Source of the DNA: Amycolatopsis tucumanensis
Lineage (GTDB): Bacteria; Actinomycetota; Actinomycetes; Mycobacteriales; Pseudonocardiaceae
Direction: 5' to 3'
NCBI RefSeq assembly: GCF_021654135.1
Contig: NZ_JAKGSD010000007.1
Location: forward strand, 1-64,000
Length of the DNA stretch: 64,000 bases
Under the pieces are notes generated by a model. The model searched no databases, was not told the DNA's origin, and worked only from the letters and a program-made list of their open reading frames with translations. The position numbers and the translations under genes were made by a program. Of the stretch, positions 34,444-42,397 are shown one piece after another (within the stretch, counting starts at the first letter, position 1; each line of letters begins with the position of its first letter).

Positions 34444-35061
34444 ATGACGGACTCCCAGCCCCGGTGGCGGAGACTCGAACCGGACGCGCGCAGGGAGCAG
34501 ATCTTCACCTGCGCCGCCCGGCTGTTCGGCGAGCGCCCGTACGCCGACGTGTCCACATCGGACATCGCGGCGGCGGCGGGCGTCGCCCGCGGGCTGATCA
34601 ACCACTACTTCGGCACCAAACGCGAGCTCTACCTGGCGGTGCTGCGCCGCACGATGACGATCCCGACCACGGCACTGGACATCGTGACCGATGGGCCGCT
34701 CGAAGAAAAAGCACGCGTCGCGGTCGACTGGTTCCTCACCCTCGTCACCAAACAGGGCAAGACCTGGCTGGTCGCCACCGCACCCGAAGGCCTCGGCAGC
34801 GATCCGGAGGTCGAGGCGATCCTCGTCGAGGCCGAACGCCGCTCGGCCGCCCGCGTGCTGGAGGCGCTGGGCGTGAAGGTCGACGCCGCGCACGCCGAGG
34901 TCTGCAACGCCCTCATCCGCGCCTACGGCGGCATGGTCAAGGCCGCGGGCCGCGAGTGGCTGCTGCGCGGCGAACTCGACCGCGACCAGGTGCACACCCT
35001 GCTGTCCCGCTCGCTGGTGACCCTGATCGAGGACGTGTTCCCGGCCGTCACCGATAAGTGA
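34444..35061 (+). CDS. TetR family transcriptional regulator
   Basis: A 205-residue TetR regulator (213 if the GTG at 34420 is used). The HTH region is REQIFTCAARLFGERPYADVSTSDIAAAAGVARGLINHYFGTKREL. The C-terminal part is of the kind often annotated as sensing hydrophobic molecules, but its ligand is unknown. None of the three possible starts (34420, 34435, 34444) has a clear ribosome site, so 34444 is a choice, not a fact. Divergent from the solitary Mce gene; its 3' end overlaps the convergent phosphatase gene by 14 bp. Confidence 0.83.
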   Translation: MTDSQPRWRRLEPDARREQIFTCAARLFGERPYADVSTSDIAAAAGVARGLINHYFGTKRELYLAVLRRTMTIPTTALDIVTDGPLEEKARVAVDWFLTLVTKQGKTWLVATAPEGLGSDPEVEAILVEAERRSAARVLEALGVKVDAAHAEVCNALIRAYGGMVKAAGREWLLRGELDRDQVHTLLSRSLVTLIEDVFPAVTDK

Positions 35062-35710
35062 GCAGGCGGGCGGCCCGGCCCTCGAAGTGCGCGTGCTCGT
35101 TGAACGACACCAGCGTGACCCCGCCGCGCCCGGTCACCAGCTTCGTGATGCCGCAGTTCACGGTGACCCGGTTGAGCTGCAGCAACCCCATCGCAGGGTC
35201 GCCGAGCAGGTGCCCGGCGAGCGTGCCGATCACCCCGCCGCTGGTGAAGACCAGGGCGCTCTCGCCCTTGCGCAGCACCGCGACCAGGTCAGCCAGCGCG
35301 CCGCGCACCCGCTCGGCGAACTGCGGCCACGTCTCCGCGCACGGGCCGTCGTCACCGGCGCGCACCCACGCCGCCAGCGACGCGTCCAGCACCTCCTGGT
35401 ACCCGCGCGGGTCGTTCGCGTCCTGCAGCGCGCCGCCGCCGTGCCGGGCGACGATGTCGACGTGGTCGTACTCGTTCCAGCGCGGGTCCTCCTTGGCCGC
35501 GGCGCCCGCCCCGAGCCAGTCCAGGACGATCTCCGCGGTGGCGCGCTGACGGGCCATCGACCCGGTCCGGCCCTCGGTGAAGCGGATCTTGCGGCGCAGC
35601 AGCTCGGCGCCGACCACGGCGCCCTGCTCGATCCCGGTGCTGGACAGCTGGTCGTAGTCGGCCGCGCCGAAGGAGGCCTGACCGTGCCGGATCAGGTGGA
35701 TGGCGCCCAT
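35048..35710 (-). CDS. Histidine phosphatase family protein
   Basis: A 220-residue phosphoglycerate-mutase-like protein. The catalytic histidine is in LIRHGQA (residues 6-12), and the second histidine is probably replaced or displaced near TSGGVIGTLAGHLLG. It is of the broad 'histidine phosphatase' group with unknown substrate. AGGAC precedes the ATG at 35710. The 3' end overlaps the TetR gene on the other strand by 14 bp. Confidence 0.83.
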   Translation of the reverse strand: MGAIHLIRHGQASFGAADYDQLSSTGIEQGAVVGAELLRRKIRFTEGRTGSMARQRATAEIVLDWLGAGAAAKEDPRWNEYDHVDIVARHGGGALQDANDPRGYQEVLDASLAAWVRAGDDGPCAETWPQFAERVRGALADLVAVLRKGESALVFTSGGVIGTLAGHLLGDPAMGLLQLNRVTVNCGITKLVTGRGGVTLVSFNEHAHFEGRAARLLTYR

Positions 35711-35745
35711 CGGCCGTCCTTTCGCTCGCCGTCCCCGCCCGCAGC

Positions 35746-36909
35746 CTAGCCAGCGGTGTTGAGGAGACGGTTGGGCGTGCCCGGGGTTGCGCCGCTGATC
35801 TTGCCCGGGGTGGCCGAGGCGATCAGGGCGTCGGCGACCTGCGCGGGTGTGGCGTCCGGGTGTCCGGCCAGGTAGAGGGCGGCGGCGCCGGCCACGTGCG
35901 GGGTGGCCATCGAGGTGCCGCTGATCGTGTTGGTCGCGGTGTCGCCGGTTCCCCACGACGACGTGATGCTCACGCCCGGCGCGTAGAGGTCGACGACGCT
36001 GCCGTAGTTGGAGAAGCTCGCCTGCCTGTCGGTCCGGTCGCTGGCCGCGACGGTGATCGCCTCGGTGACGCGCGCCGGGGAGTCGTTGCCGGCGTCGGCG
36101 CCCTCGTTGCCCGCGGCGATGGCGAAGGTGACGCCTTTGGCGATCGCCCCGCGGACGGCGTCGTCGAGGACGGTGTCGGCGCTGCCGCCCAGGCTCATGT
36201 TCGCCACGGACGGGCCGCTCGCGTTCTGCGCGACCCAGTCGATCCCGGCGACGACCTGGTCGGTGGTGCCGCTGCCCTGCGCGTCGAGCACGCGCACCGG
36301 GACGATCCGCACACCCTTGGTGACGCCGTACTCGGCGCCGCCGATCGTGCCCGCGACGTGGGTGCCGTGGCCGTGCTCGTCGGTGGCGTCGTCGTCGTTG
36401 TCGATGAAGTCCTTGCCGCCGGTGACGCGGCCGCCGAAGGTCTCGTGGCTCGCGCGCACCCCGGTGTCGATGACGTAGGCGGTGACGTCGTCCGCCGGGG
36501 TGTCGTAGCGGTAGGACGAGTCGAGCGGCAGGTTCGCCTGGTCGATGCGGTCCAGTCCCCAGGACGGCGGGTTGTGCTGCACATCGGCGATGTGCAGGAC
36601 GTGGTTCTGCACGACGTAGGCGACGTCGGGGTTGGCGGCGAGGCGCTTGGCCTCGGTTTCATTGGCGCTGACCGCGAAGCCCTTCAGCGCGGCGCTGAAC
36701 GTGCGGGTCGCCGAGCCGCCGTAGCGGCTGGTCAGGTCGCCGGCCCGCGAGGTGGCGCCCGGCTTGAGGACGACCAGGTAGCTGTCCGCGACCGAGCCGG
36801 GAGTGCCCGCTTCGAGGATCCGCCCTTCCCTGGCTTGAGCCGGCCCGGCCCAGACCGTCGTGGCGACGACTGCCGCCGCAAGTACGGACCACATCGCGCG
36901 CTTCCGCAT
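35746..36909 (-). CDS. Secreted subtilisin-like serine protease (S8) with I9 propeptide
   Basis: A 387-residue secreted protease. A signal peptide (about 1-28, ending in AQA) is followed by an inhibitor-I9 prodomain (SYLVVLKPGATS ... VAYVVQNHVLHI), then the mature subtilase. The triad is D in VIDTGV, H in HGHGTHVAG and S in SGTSMATPHVAG; the oxyanion asparagine is in AAGNEG. There is no C-terminal P-domain. The ATG at 36909 has GGAGA upstream and heads the signal peptide; the frame is open further upstream without merit. Autoprocessing after the prodomain is expected. Confidence 0.92.
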   Translation of the reverse strand: MRKRAMWSVLAAAVVATTVWAGPAQAREGRILEAGTPGSVADSYLVVLKPGATSRAGDLTSRYGGSATRTFSAALKGFAVSANETEAKRLAANPDVAYVVQNHVLHIADVQHNPPSWGLDRIDQANLPLDSSYRYDTPADDVTAYVIDTGVRASHETFGGRVTGGKDFIDNDDDATDEHGHGTHVAGTIGGAEYGVTKGVRIVPVRVLDAQGSGTTDQVVAGIDWVAQNASGPSVANMSLGGSADTVLDDAVRGAIAKGVTFAIAAGNEGADAGNDSPARVTEAITVAASDRTDRQASFSNYGSVVDLYAPGVSITSSWGTGDTATNTISGTSMATPHVAGAAALYLAGHPDATPAQVADALIASATPGKISGATPGTPNRLLNTAG

Positions 36910-37211
36910 GAGCCGCCGTCTCCTCTCCCCGACCGGGTGGTGCGATCTCATGCAATCCCGGGGGCCAGAGCGGGGGCAATGATTCACAGTTACCAACTAG
37001 GGAGCGGCTTGCCTGAGACCTAGGATGACCTGCACAAACAGCGACGATGCTGATCGGTACAGCCTGCGGCTTAGCCCCAGATATCCTGCACTCCGCCCGG
37101 ATGATCTACGGGTTCTCGATTCACTCGCACGAGGGACATCACCGGTAAGCTCAAACACAGCGCGATCGCGGTGGGGGCAAGCTTCCCGCGTGCAGCACCG
37201 GTCCATGATGG
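36910..37211. other. Gap with no supported gene
   Basis: The protease promoter must lie in the first part. Short open frames on both strands lack ribosome sites and protein-like composition. From here to about 40 kb the sequence becomes visibly richer in A and T. Confidence 0.5.
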
Positions 37212-37436
37212 TCACTGTTCAGAACCATGCTCGCCGAACACGTTGCGAAGCCACCCAACAGCTTCGTTAGTAAGCAGAACCTCAACTTGATCTAGTTTCC
37301 TTGCGGCGAAACCTTCTGTTTCAAGAACGAGACGGGAAACCGAGCCGATTGAAGGCGAATACGTGCCATCGTCCGCGATCTTCAGCCCGAAGCACCCACA
37401 GGTCCCTGGCCGCCAAGTCGTCACCCATGTAGACAA
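37212..37436 (-). CDS. Small hypothetical protein in AT-richer patch
   Basis: An open frame of 74 codons that I do not recognise. The second half (TYSPSIGSVSRLVLETEGFAARKLDQVEVLLTNEAVGWLRNVF, shown here only as a description of an amphipathic helix pair) looks protein-like, but the start is a TTG without ribosome site and an overlapping frame starting at an ATG near 37428 also reads plausibly for 35 codons. It may be a decayed gene. Confidence 0.25.
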   Translation of the reverse strand: MSTWVTTWRPGTCGCFGLKIADDGTYSPSIGSVSRLVLETEGFAARKLDQVEVLLTNEAVGWLRNVFGEHGSEQ

Positions 37437-37520
37437 CTTCGCCTCCGGCAGTCATACTCGGCTGCAGCGACCCTCGTCAAGTCTTCGTAATGACCATGTG
37501 ACACCGGTGCCATTTTTGTG

Positions 37521-37745
37521 ATGCAATCTGACAACAGAGAACGTGAACTGAACCATGGAAAGCATCAAGGTTCACAACGACGGCGACCTACCAAGCTTGT
37601 CGTCGAACGACTCACTCGCAATAATGTGAGCTTGGATTACTACCGACTTCGACTTCGTAATGACGAACAGGAACCCGAGCATCATCACATCGCGGTTTTG
37701 ACGATCGCGGATGCGCGCCGTTACGCCGACATGATCAAAGGATAG
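37521..37745 (+). CDS. Small hypothetical protein in AT-richer patch
   Basis: A 74-codon frame from the ATG at 37521. The N-terminal third is very polar, and the rest (VERLTRNNVSLDYYRLRL ... IADARRYADMIKG) resembles a small alpha/beta fold, but no family is recognised. Base composition is unlike the surrounding core genes. No good ribosome site is visible. Confidence 0.3.
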   Translation: MQSDNRERELNHGKHQGSQRRRPTKLVVERLTRNNVSLDYYRLRLRNDEQEPEHHHIAVLTIADARRYADMIKG

Positions 37746-37859
37746 CGAACCCGGCACAATGGAAGTTCTGATCGTGATAATCCCGGCCCCCACCGTTAGG
37801 AGCCGTGTGCCACCCGGTAATAACGCGCATCCGGCGAAGCCACCTGCGCGATTGAGGGT

Positions 37860-38384
37860 TCACGGTGTCTTCGGCAGCAACGCCTCCACACGAGCCGCCA
37901 AGTCTCGCGCCAGCGGGCATGCTTGCGAATTGTTCTCGGGCTGGGACATTGCCATCTGAGCGAGGACACGGGCGTGCTCGCTCACCTCGAACGCGACCGT
38001 GCATCCGAGGGCGTTCTGCACCTCCAACGCCTTCCGACCGTTCACGGTTGTTTCCGTTGCATCCGGATCGGTTTCGCGGAATTCGGCTAGCCCTTGCACC
38101 GGATCGAGTGCTAGCCCATTACTACCAAGACCAGGCTTTGTTGCCGTGCACTCGTTGCGATGGCTGATGTTGTCGCCAGGGTTGAACCCTTGTCCAGCGT
38201 TGAGTTGGTCAAGTACCTGGCAAGCGACGAGTCCGGCAAATGGATCGTTGACGTTGGCTGACGTTGGTATCCCGCTTGTCGCGGGTGAAGGCGTGCCGTG
38301 CACGGTGGACGTGCATCCGACCAAGACCGCCCCGAGAATTGTGATTGCGGCCGCCGCAAGGCCACTTCGGGTGCTGATTTTCAC
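37860..38384 (-). CDS. DUF3558-family lipoprotein
   Basis: A 174-residue exported lipoprotein. A signal segment (GLAAAAITILGAVLVGC) ends in a lipobox, followed by a Ser/Thr/Pro linker and a compact domain with three cysteines (ACQVL, NECTA, LGCTV), as in the actinobacterial DUF3558 family. The GTG at 38384 follows AGAGGG and lies 4 bp after the stop of the upstream helical gene, so the two form an operon. Such lipoprotein/WXG-like pairs recur in Pseudonocardiaceae, but their role is unknown. Confidence 0.75.
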   Translation of the reverse strand: MKISTRSGLAAAAITILGAVLVGCTSTVHGTPSPATSGIPTSANVNDPFAGLVACQVLDQLNAGQGFNPGDNISHRNECTATKPGLGSNGLALDPVQGLAEFRETDPDATETTVNGRKALEVQNALGCTVAFEVSEHARVLAQMAMSQPENNSQACPLARDLAARVEALLPKTP

Positions 38385-38388
38385 CGGG

Positions 38389-38814
38389 TCAGCCCTCTTT
38401 AAATCTGCCAAGATACCGCGTTGCCGCATCATTAGAGGCATCGTACTTGCTCATAGCGATGTCGAGCGCTTCTCTGATGGTCTTCAGATTGCTCAACACA
38501 GTCTCGTAAACCGGAATCAACGACTGTTGATCGGAGTCCATCGCTGCCTGAAAATGTATCGCGGCCTTCTGGGCGTAGTCGTCGTTGCCAAATTTGGGTT
38601 TGCGGCGAAGCCGCTCAATGTTGAGGGAAATCCGGGAGAGTCGGTCTTCGGCTTGGGTGATCGCGTTACGCAGATGCCTGCCGGTTTCTTCGTCCACTGC
38701 CCAACCACCGGACTTGGCGTCGGCCAGTAAGCGTTGAGCTTGGTCTCCCATTGCCTTGAGCTGTTCCTGATCGCCAAACGCGCCGGTCAGGCCCGCGCCG
38801 GTCCAGTCTGTCAT
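38389..38814 (-). CDS. Helical protein, ESX-substrate-like
   Basis: A 141-residue, mostly helical protein without signal peptide. It begins MTDWTGAGLTGAFGDQEQLK and continues with long heptad-like helices (DRLSRISLNIERLRR; SNLKTIREALDIAMSKYDAS). Size, helix pattern and partnership with a DUF3558 lipoprotein resemble ESX/type VII-associated proteins, but the strict WxG motif is absent, so the assignment is tentative. GGGGGAG lies about 12 nt before the ATG at 38814. Confidence 0.6.
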   Translation of the reverse strand: MTDWTGAGLTGAFGDQEQLKAMGDQAQRLLADAKSGGWAVDEETGRHLRNAITQAEDRLSRISLNIERLRRKPKFGNDDYAQKAAIHFQAAMDSDQQSLIPVYETVLSNLKTIREALDIAMSKYDASNDAATRYLGRFKEG

Positions 38815-39539
38815 GGTTTCGACTGCTCCCCCCGGTGCGCTCACAAGCTGCGGCACATAGAGTAGCAGGCCGCGCACATATGGTCGGTACGAAGTGACCA
38901 AGGCTCCAGCTCCCGTGGGTCTGAGCACGCTCTGACGAGATCGAAAACCCTTGGTACCAGGGGGCAGCGCGGGGGTTCTGCGCGGCGGCCGGTAGCTTCC
39001 CTGCGGCGGCGACGCCCGACTCACAGCGTAGGACAACAGCGAACGCTCTACCAACGGCCTGCACTGCGGGATGAGCGGAGGCTCCCTGGTGAGGTGACCG
39101 GGGAGCCTCTTTGATGTCCCCGTAAGCCGACAAGCCGGGACCATTGGCGATTCTTGACCCGTTCGCCTTCTCGCATGGATCAGCAATGGATCCCGACCTG
39201 CCTGCCCCGCACACGGAGCCGATTGAAAGAAATGGCGGGGTGACGCTGGTACGACTCGTCGGCCCGTGGACAGAAACCGGTCATGGCCGCGCACTAGGTT
39301 CCCGGCTGAGAGGAACCCGTTACGAAACTCCCAACTCAGGCTTTCAAACGTCACCCCGCCCAGGTTTCATAGTTCGTACAGAACGCGCTCGCGATACTCT
39401 GCCACCTGAATCGCTGCACCGGTGAGCCACCGACCGTTCTGCCGATGAAGTTGATGTAGGCCGGCTGCGAATGTTCAACATGCGCGGCCACCTTTGTTCA
39501 CGCACACGTACAGCGCTGCCAATCTGCCACATCCCGGTA
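38815..39539. other. Gene-poor gap with a terminator-like hairpin
   Basis: GAGGCTCCC (39078-39086) and GGGAGCCTC (39101-39109) form a perfect 9-bp stem followed by TTT on the plus strand, the only conventional-looking intrinsic terminator here, although no plus-strand gene precedes it. A transcript from the plus strand (possibly a small RNA) or a relic of a lost gene would explain it. No convincing reading frame is seen. Confidence 0.45.
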
Positions 39540-39794
39540 TCACCTGTCCGACCGCTTCACGGCCTGTTGCCGGATGCGTGCCGTGGTGAGCTGGTGCCGC
39601 CGCAGCAGCTCCGCAGTCCACGTCCGCAGGGTCACCCGGTCGAGGGGATCTCGGGCCGGGTCGCAGGCGCACCAGTCCAGGTACTGATCAACACTCACCC
39701 GGTAGGAGTGCAGGGTGTTGCGGGCCAGGTTCTCCGCCTCCATGTGGATCATCCAGGAGTCCACGAGGTCGCGGAGCTGATCAGTGGTGAGCAT
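39540..39794 (-). pseudogene. Truncated tyrosine-recombinase (integrase) gene
   Basis: About 85 codons that read as the N-terminal SAM-like core-binding domain of a phage-type integrase (LTTDQLRDLVDSWMIHMEAENLARNTLHSYRVS-type start, DYLxWC-like region, then RVTLRTWTAELL and TTARIRQQAVKR). The frame stops at 39540 just after the conserved RQQAVKR, and the catalytic domain with its Arg-His-Arg-Tyr residues is missing in all frames downstream. It marks former mobile DNA in the AT-richer patch. Confidence 0.65.
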
Positions 39795-40046
39795 GGCGTA
39801 GTCCTCCGCCAATGGGGTGATCTCGGCTGCACCCGATCGAGGCGGCCGATATCCGTACAGCCTAACGGCCTGCCCTCCCACTTGCGGTCCTGCGCAGGAC
39901 AAAGTCGCAGGTCAGGGCAAGGTTTGTAGTCCGGGAAGAGGACCGCGACATCACAGTTACCAGTACTCACCCGATAGGGTTACTCGTTAACCACCCAATG
40001 GGATGACAGCCTGATCATCATTCTCGGACGAGTAGAGGTCACACAC

Positions 40047-40089
40047 TGCTACCATCAGCGGTGGCGAAGTCGATTTCCAGGTGGTAGCA
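40047..40089. promoter_or_regulatory. Inverted repeat before the XRE gene
   Basis: TGCTACC (40047-40053) and GGTAGCA (40083-40089) flank a 29-bp spacer directly before the GTG start at 40091. It could be an operator for autoregulation or a leader stem covering the ribosome site. Confidence 0.45.
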
Positions 40090-40090
40090 G

Positions 40091-40996
40091 GTGTCCACGT
40101 CCGAGCGCGCGGTGCCGAGCCCGTTCGCCAGCAGACTCCGGTCCGCGATCGCCCGCAGTGGGCTGAGTCTCGATCGCATCCAGGCCCGCTTGCAGGCCAG
40201 CGGCGTGCCGATCAGCGTCACGGCCCTGAGCTACTGGCAGTCCGGCAAGCGGCAGCCCGAGCGGCAGAGCTCGATCTCGGCGGTGCGGGTGCTCGAGGAC
40301 GTCCTCGGCCTGCAGCGCGGTGAGCTGCTGTCCCTGCTCCCGCCGCCGCGCCCGCGCGGGCTGCCGTCCCGGCGGCAGGCGGACGGCGTCGTCAAGTTCC
40401 CGATGGAGGCGCTGCGGATCCTGCTGGAGCGGGTCGGCGCTCCGCACGCGCTGGAGCAGCAGCACCGGCTGAACCTGCTCAACCTGCACGACCGGTGCGA
40501 GATCGCGGCAGGTGGCCGCCAGCGGTCGCTGACCACGCGCTCGGTGTTCCAGGCGACCGCCGACCGGCAGGACCGCTGGATCCTGGTGTACGACCACGGC
40601 GGCGCGCCCGCGCCCACGCTGCACCAGCTGCGCAACTGCCGCAGCGGGCGGGTCGAGATCGACCCGGAGCACGGCCTGACCGTCGCGGAGCTGCTGTTCG
40701 ACCGCCCGATCCACCGCGGTGAGACCTGTCTGATCGAGTACACGCTCACCAACAGCGGGCCGCCGTACCCGGACTGCGAGAACACCTACTACCGCGAGTT
40801 CCGCCGCCCCATCCGCGAGTACCTGCTGGAGATCCGCTTCGACGAGGCCGAGGCGCTGCGCAAGTGCTGGCAGTACGCGCGCCGGGGCTCGGCGGAGACC
40901 GAGGAGCGGCGAGAGCTGCACCTGGACACGGCCGGCGGGGTGCACGCCGTGGCGCTGGACTACGGGCCAGGGGTGTTCGGCATTTCCTGGGAGTGA
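40091..40996 (+). CDS. XRE-like helix-turn-helix regulator with C-terminal sensor domain
   Basis: A 301-residue protein with an N-terminal Cro/CI-type fold (FASRLRSAIARSGLSLDRIQARLQASGVPISVTALSYWQSGKRQPE, about 12-57). A C-terminal region of about 200 residues has beta-rich character and no family I can name (GRVEIDPEHGLTVAELLFDRPIHRGETCLIEYTL-type strand pattern). Many actinobacterial regulators have this architecture. The GTG at 40091 is used. It is convergent with the first small membrane protein, with a shared terminator. Confidence 0.72.
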   Translation: MSTSERAVPSPFASRLRSAIARSGLSLDRIQARLQASGVPISVTALSYWQSGKRQPERQSSISAVRVLEDVLGLQRGELLSLLPPPRPRGLPSRRQADGVVKFPMEALRILLERVGAPHALEQQHRLNLLNLHDRCEIAAGGRQRSLTTRSVFQATADRQDRWILVYDHGGAPAPTLHQLRNCRSGRVEIDPEHGLTVAELLFDRPIHRGETCLIEYTLTNSGPPYPDCENTYYREFRRPIREYLLEIRFDEAEALRKCWQYARRGSAETEERRELHLDTAGGVHAVALDYGPGVFGISWE

Positions 40997-40997
40997 C

Positions 40998-41031
40998 CGG
41001 GCCGGCCGCGGCTCGCACCGCGACCGGCCCC
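40998..41031. terminator. Bidirectional hairpin terminator
   Basis: CGGGCCGG...CGCGG and CCGCG-A-CCGGCCCCG form a GC stem with a small bulge in the 39-bp gap between the convergent XRE and membrane-protein genes. Confidence 0.65.
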
Positions 41032-41035
41032 GACC

Positions 41036-41353
41036 TCACGCGGACTCGAGCCTGCGGCTGGTGACCTGGTCGGCGACCTTCACCACCACGAGCGCGAGCA
41101 TGCACAGCACGGCCGGCTGGATCGCCTTCGCCAGGGCGAACGCGATCATCGCCAGCGCGGCCGCGCACAGGAACCCGAGGACGACGACGCGCCAGAACCG
41201 CGCGCGCCCTTCGAGCGTGCGCTCCACGAACTCCCAGACCGGATCCTCACCCGGCGCACTGCGCACGCCGAGAACCTCCGGCGGCACGATCTCGCCCCGA
41301 TCCGGCGACGGCTCGTCTGGCATTCCGGGAGTCTCCGGTTGTACCGTGGGCAC
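41036..41353 (-). CDS. Small two-helix membrane protein, paralogue A
   Basis: A 105-residue protein with a Pro/Glu-rich cytoplasmic N-terminus (about 1-55) and two adjacent membrane helices (VVVLGFLCAAALAMIAFALA; AVLCMLALVVVKVAD). It is clearly paralogous to the gene at 41854: both start MPTVQP and end with VVKVAD or AVKVAD followed by a basic SRRL tail. The GTG at 41353 has a strong AAGGAGG, so the in-frame ATG at 41428 inside the leader is rejected. Function unknown. Confidence 0.72.
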   Translation of the reverse strand: MPTVQPETPGMPDEPSPDRGEIVPPEVLGVRSAPGEDPVWEFVERTLEGRARFWRVVVLGFLCAAALAMIAFALAKAIQPAVLCMLALVVVKVADQVTSRRLESA

Positions 41354-41391
41354 TTCAGTGCCTCCTTTTGCATGGTTGGGACTGATGAATC

Positions 41392-41423
41392 GCGCGGCTC
41401 CCTGCGGCAACAGGGGGCCGCGC
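41392..41423 (-). other. Leader hairpin of paralogue A
   Basis: GCGCGGCTCCCTG (41392-41404) pairs with CAGGGGGCCGCGC (41411-41423), with one T opposite G, around a 6-nt loop. It sits about 40 nt upstream of the start, in the mRNA leader. The same hairpin with a different loop precedes paralogue B. Confidence 0.7.
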
Positions 41424-41853
41424 TTCATATCGCGGCCTACCGCGATACGAAGTCATAGTGCAGAAATCGATCTGTTACTCGCGCGTCAGTTCGGCGACTC
41501 CGCGACGATCGGCTCGTCCCGGTCGCCGAACGGCGAGCGTGATTAGGCAGAGCTGCATCCCAGCGACAGTGCAGTCGTTCAGGTGAACCGAACCGCGTGG
41601 CAGCCAAGATCAGCCGTCACAGTGCGCGAGTTCCCAGAATCGCATCACTCTTTCGGGTGACAATTCCCTCTGCGTATCGCTCGAACGTTCGATTCGTCGC
41701 GCTTCGCCCGTGCCCCGTCACGTTCAGGTGCACGTGCAGCGCGAGGGGAACTTCTCGCCGGGGCAACTCACCGTGCGCCAGCGACCGCTTGTCGTTCGCC
41801 GCTTCGGACGGGAGTGCGGGACCGGAACCAACCCTGGGTCGTTCTGTCGCGAT
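41424..41853. other. Gap between the two paralogues
   Basis: It holds the upstream region of paralogue A (CTATGACTTCGTATCGCGG-like leader start on the minus strand) and several short copies of GTTCAGGTG, the sequence at the 3' ends of paralogue B and of the MFS gene. This fits an old segmental duplication. No supported gene is present. Confidence 0.45.
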
Positions 41854-42192
41854 TCAGGTGGACATCGAACGGGTCAGCCTGCGGCTGTGCCAGTGGTCGG
41901 CGACCTTGACCGCGACCAGCGCCACCATCGACAGCGCCGTCAGCGGGATCGCCTTCAGCAACGCGAACACGATCATCGCCAGGGACGTCACGGTGGTCAG
42001 CGCGAGCAGGACGGCTCGCCACACGCGCGCCCCGCGCTCGGCCAGCCGGCTGCCGTCCGCGCGCGCGAGCGGCGGGTTCTTCAGACCGGCGGGCCGGACG
42101 GCCGCGAGGAACGAGCCGTCGAGGACGATCCTCAGCCGTTCCGGCGATGGCACGTGACGCGGATCTTCGCGGCGCGGTTGTACGGTGGGCAC
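41854..42192 (-). CDS. Small two-helix membrane protein, paralogue B
   Basis: A 112-residue paralogue of the protein at 41036: MPTVQP start, polar N-terminus, then two membrane helices (AVLLALTTVTSLAMIVFALL; LTALSMVALVAVKVAD) and a basic SRRL tail. The GTG at 42192 follows GAGGAAG. The leader holds the same GC hairpin as paralogue A. The pair may form a heteromeric complex or serve as alternative forms. No family name is recognised. Confidence 0.7.
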   Translation of the reverse strand: MPTVQPRREDPRHVPSPERLRIVLDGSFLAAVRPAGLKNPPLARADGSRLAERGARVWRAVLLALTTVTSLAMIVFALLKAIPLTALSMVALVAVKVADHWHSRRLTRSMST

Positions 42193-42229
42193 GTTGATGC
42201 CTTCCTCTCCGGGAGGGACGGTCGACACC

Positions 42230-42261
42230 GCGCGGCTCCCTGTGGCAGCAGGGGGCCGCGC
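42230..42261 (-). other. Leader hairpin of paralogue B
   Basis: GCGCGGCTCCCTG (42230-42242) pairs with CAGGGGGCCGCGC (42249-42261) around a different 6-nt loop, 38 nt upstream of the start. Both arms are identical to those in front of paralogue A, while the surrounding sequence has diverged. Confidence 0.7.
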
Positions 42262-42397
42262 TCCACGTCGCGGTAGGGCGCGACATCACTCATCGTGCAG
42301 AAACGAGTCGCCACCGTCACGAGATCGTCGGGTTTGAGCGCTCACCGGCCGGTCAGCGTCGCCGAACGGCCCGTCTCGGTAGCCCGACGGCACTCGT

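Noticed and set aside
39475..39672. Continuation of the integrase in another frame (frameshift)
   Set aside because: The downstream frames do not resemble the catalytic domain of a tyrosine recombinase, so truncation is the simpler reading.
41354..41428. N-terminal extension of membrane paralogue A from the ATG at 41428
   Set aside because: It lies in the leader hairpin, and the equivalent frame is not conserved in paralogue B, where the common MPTVQP start is reached from a different frame.
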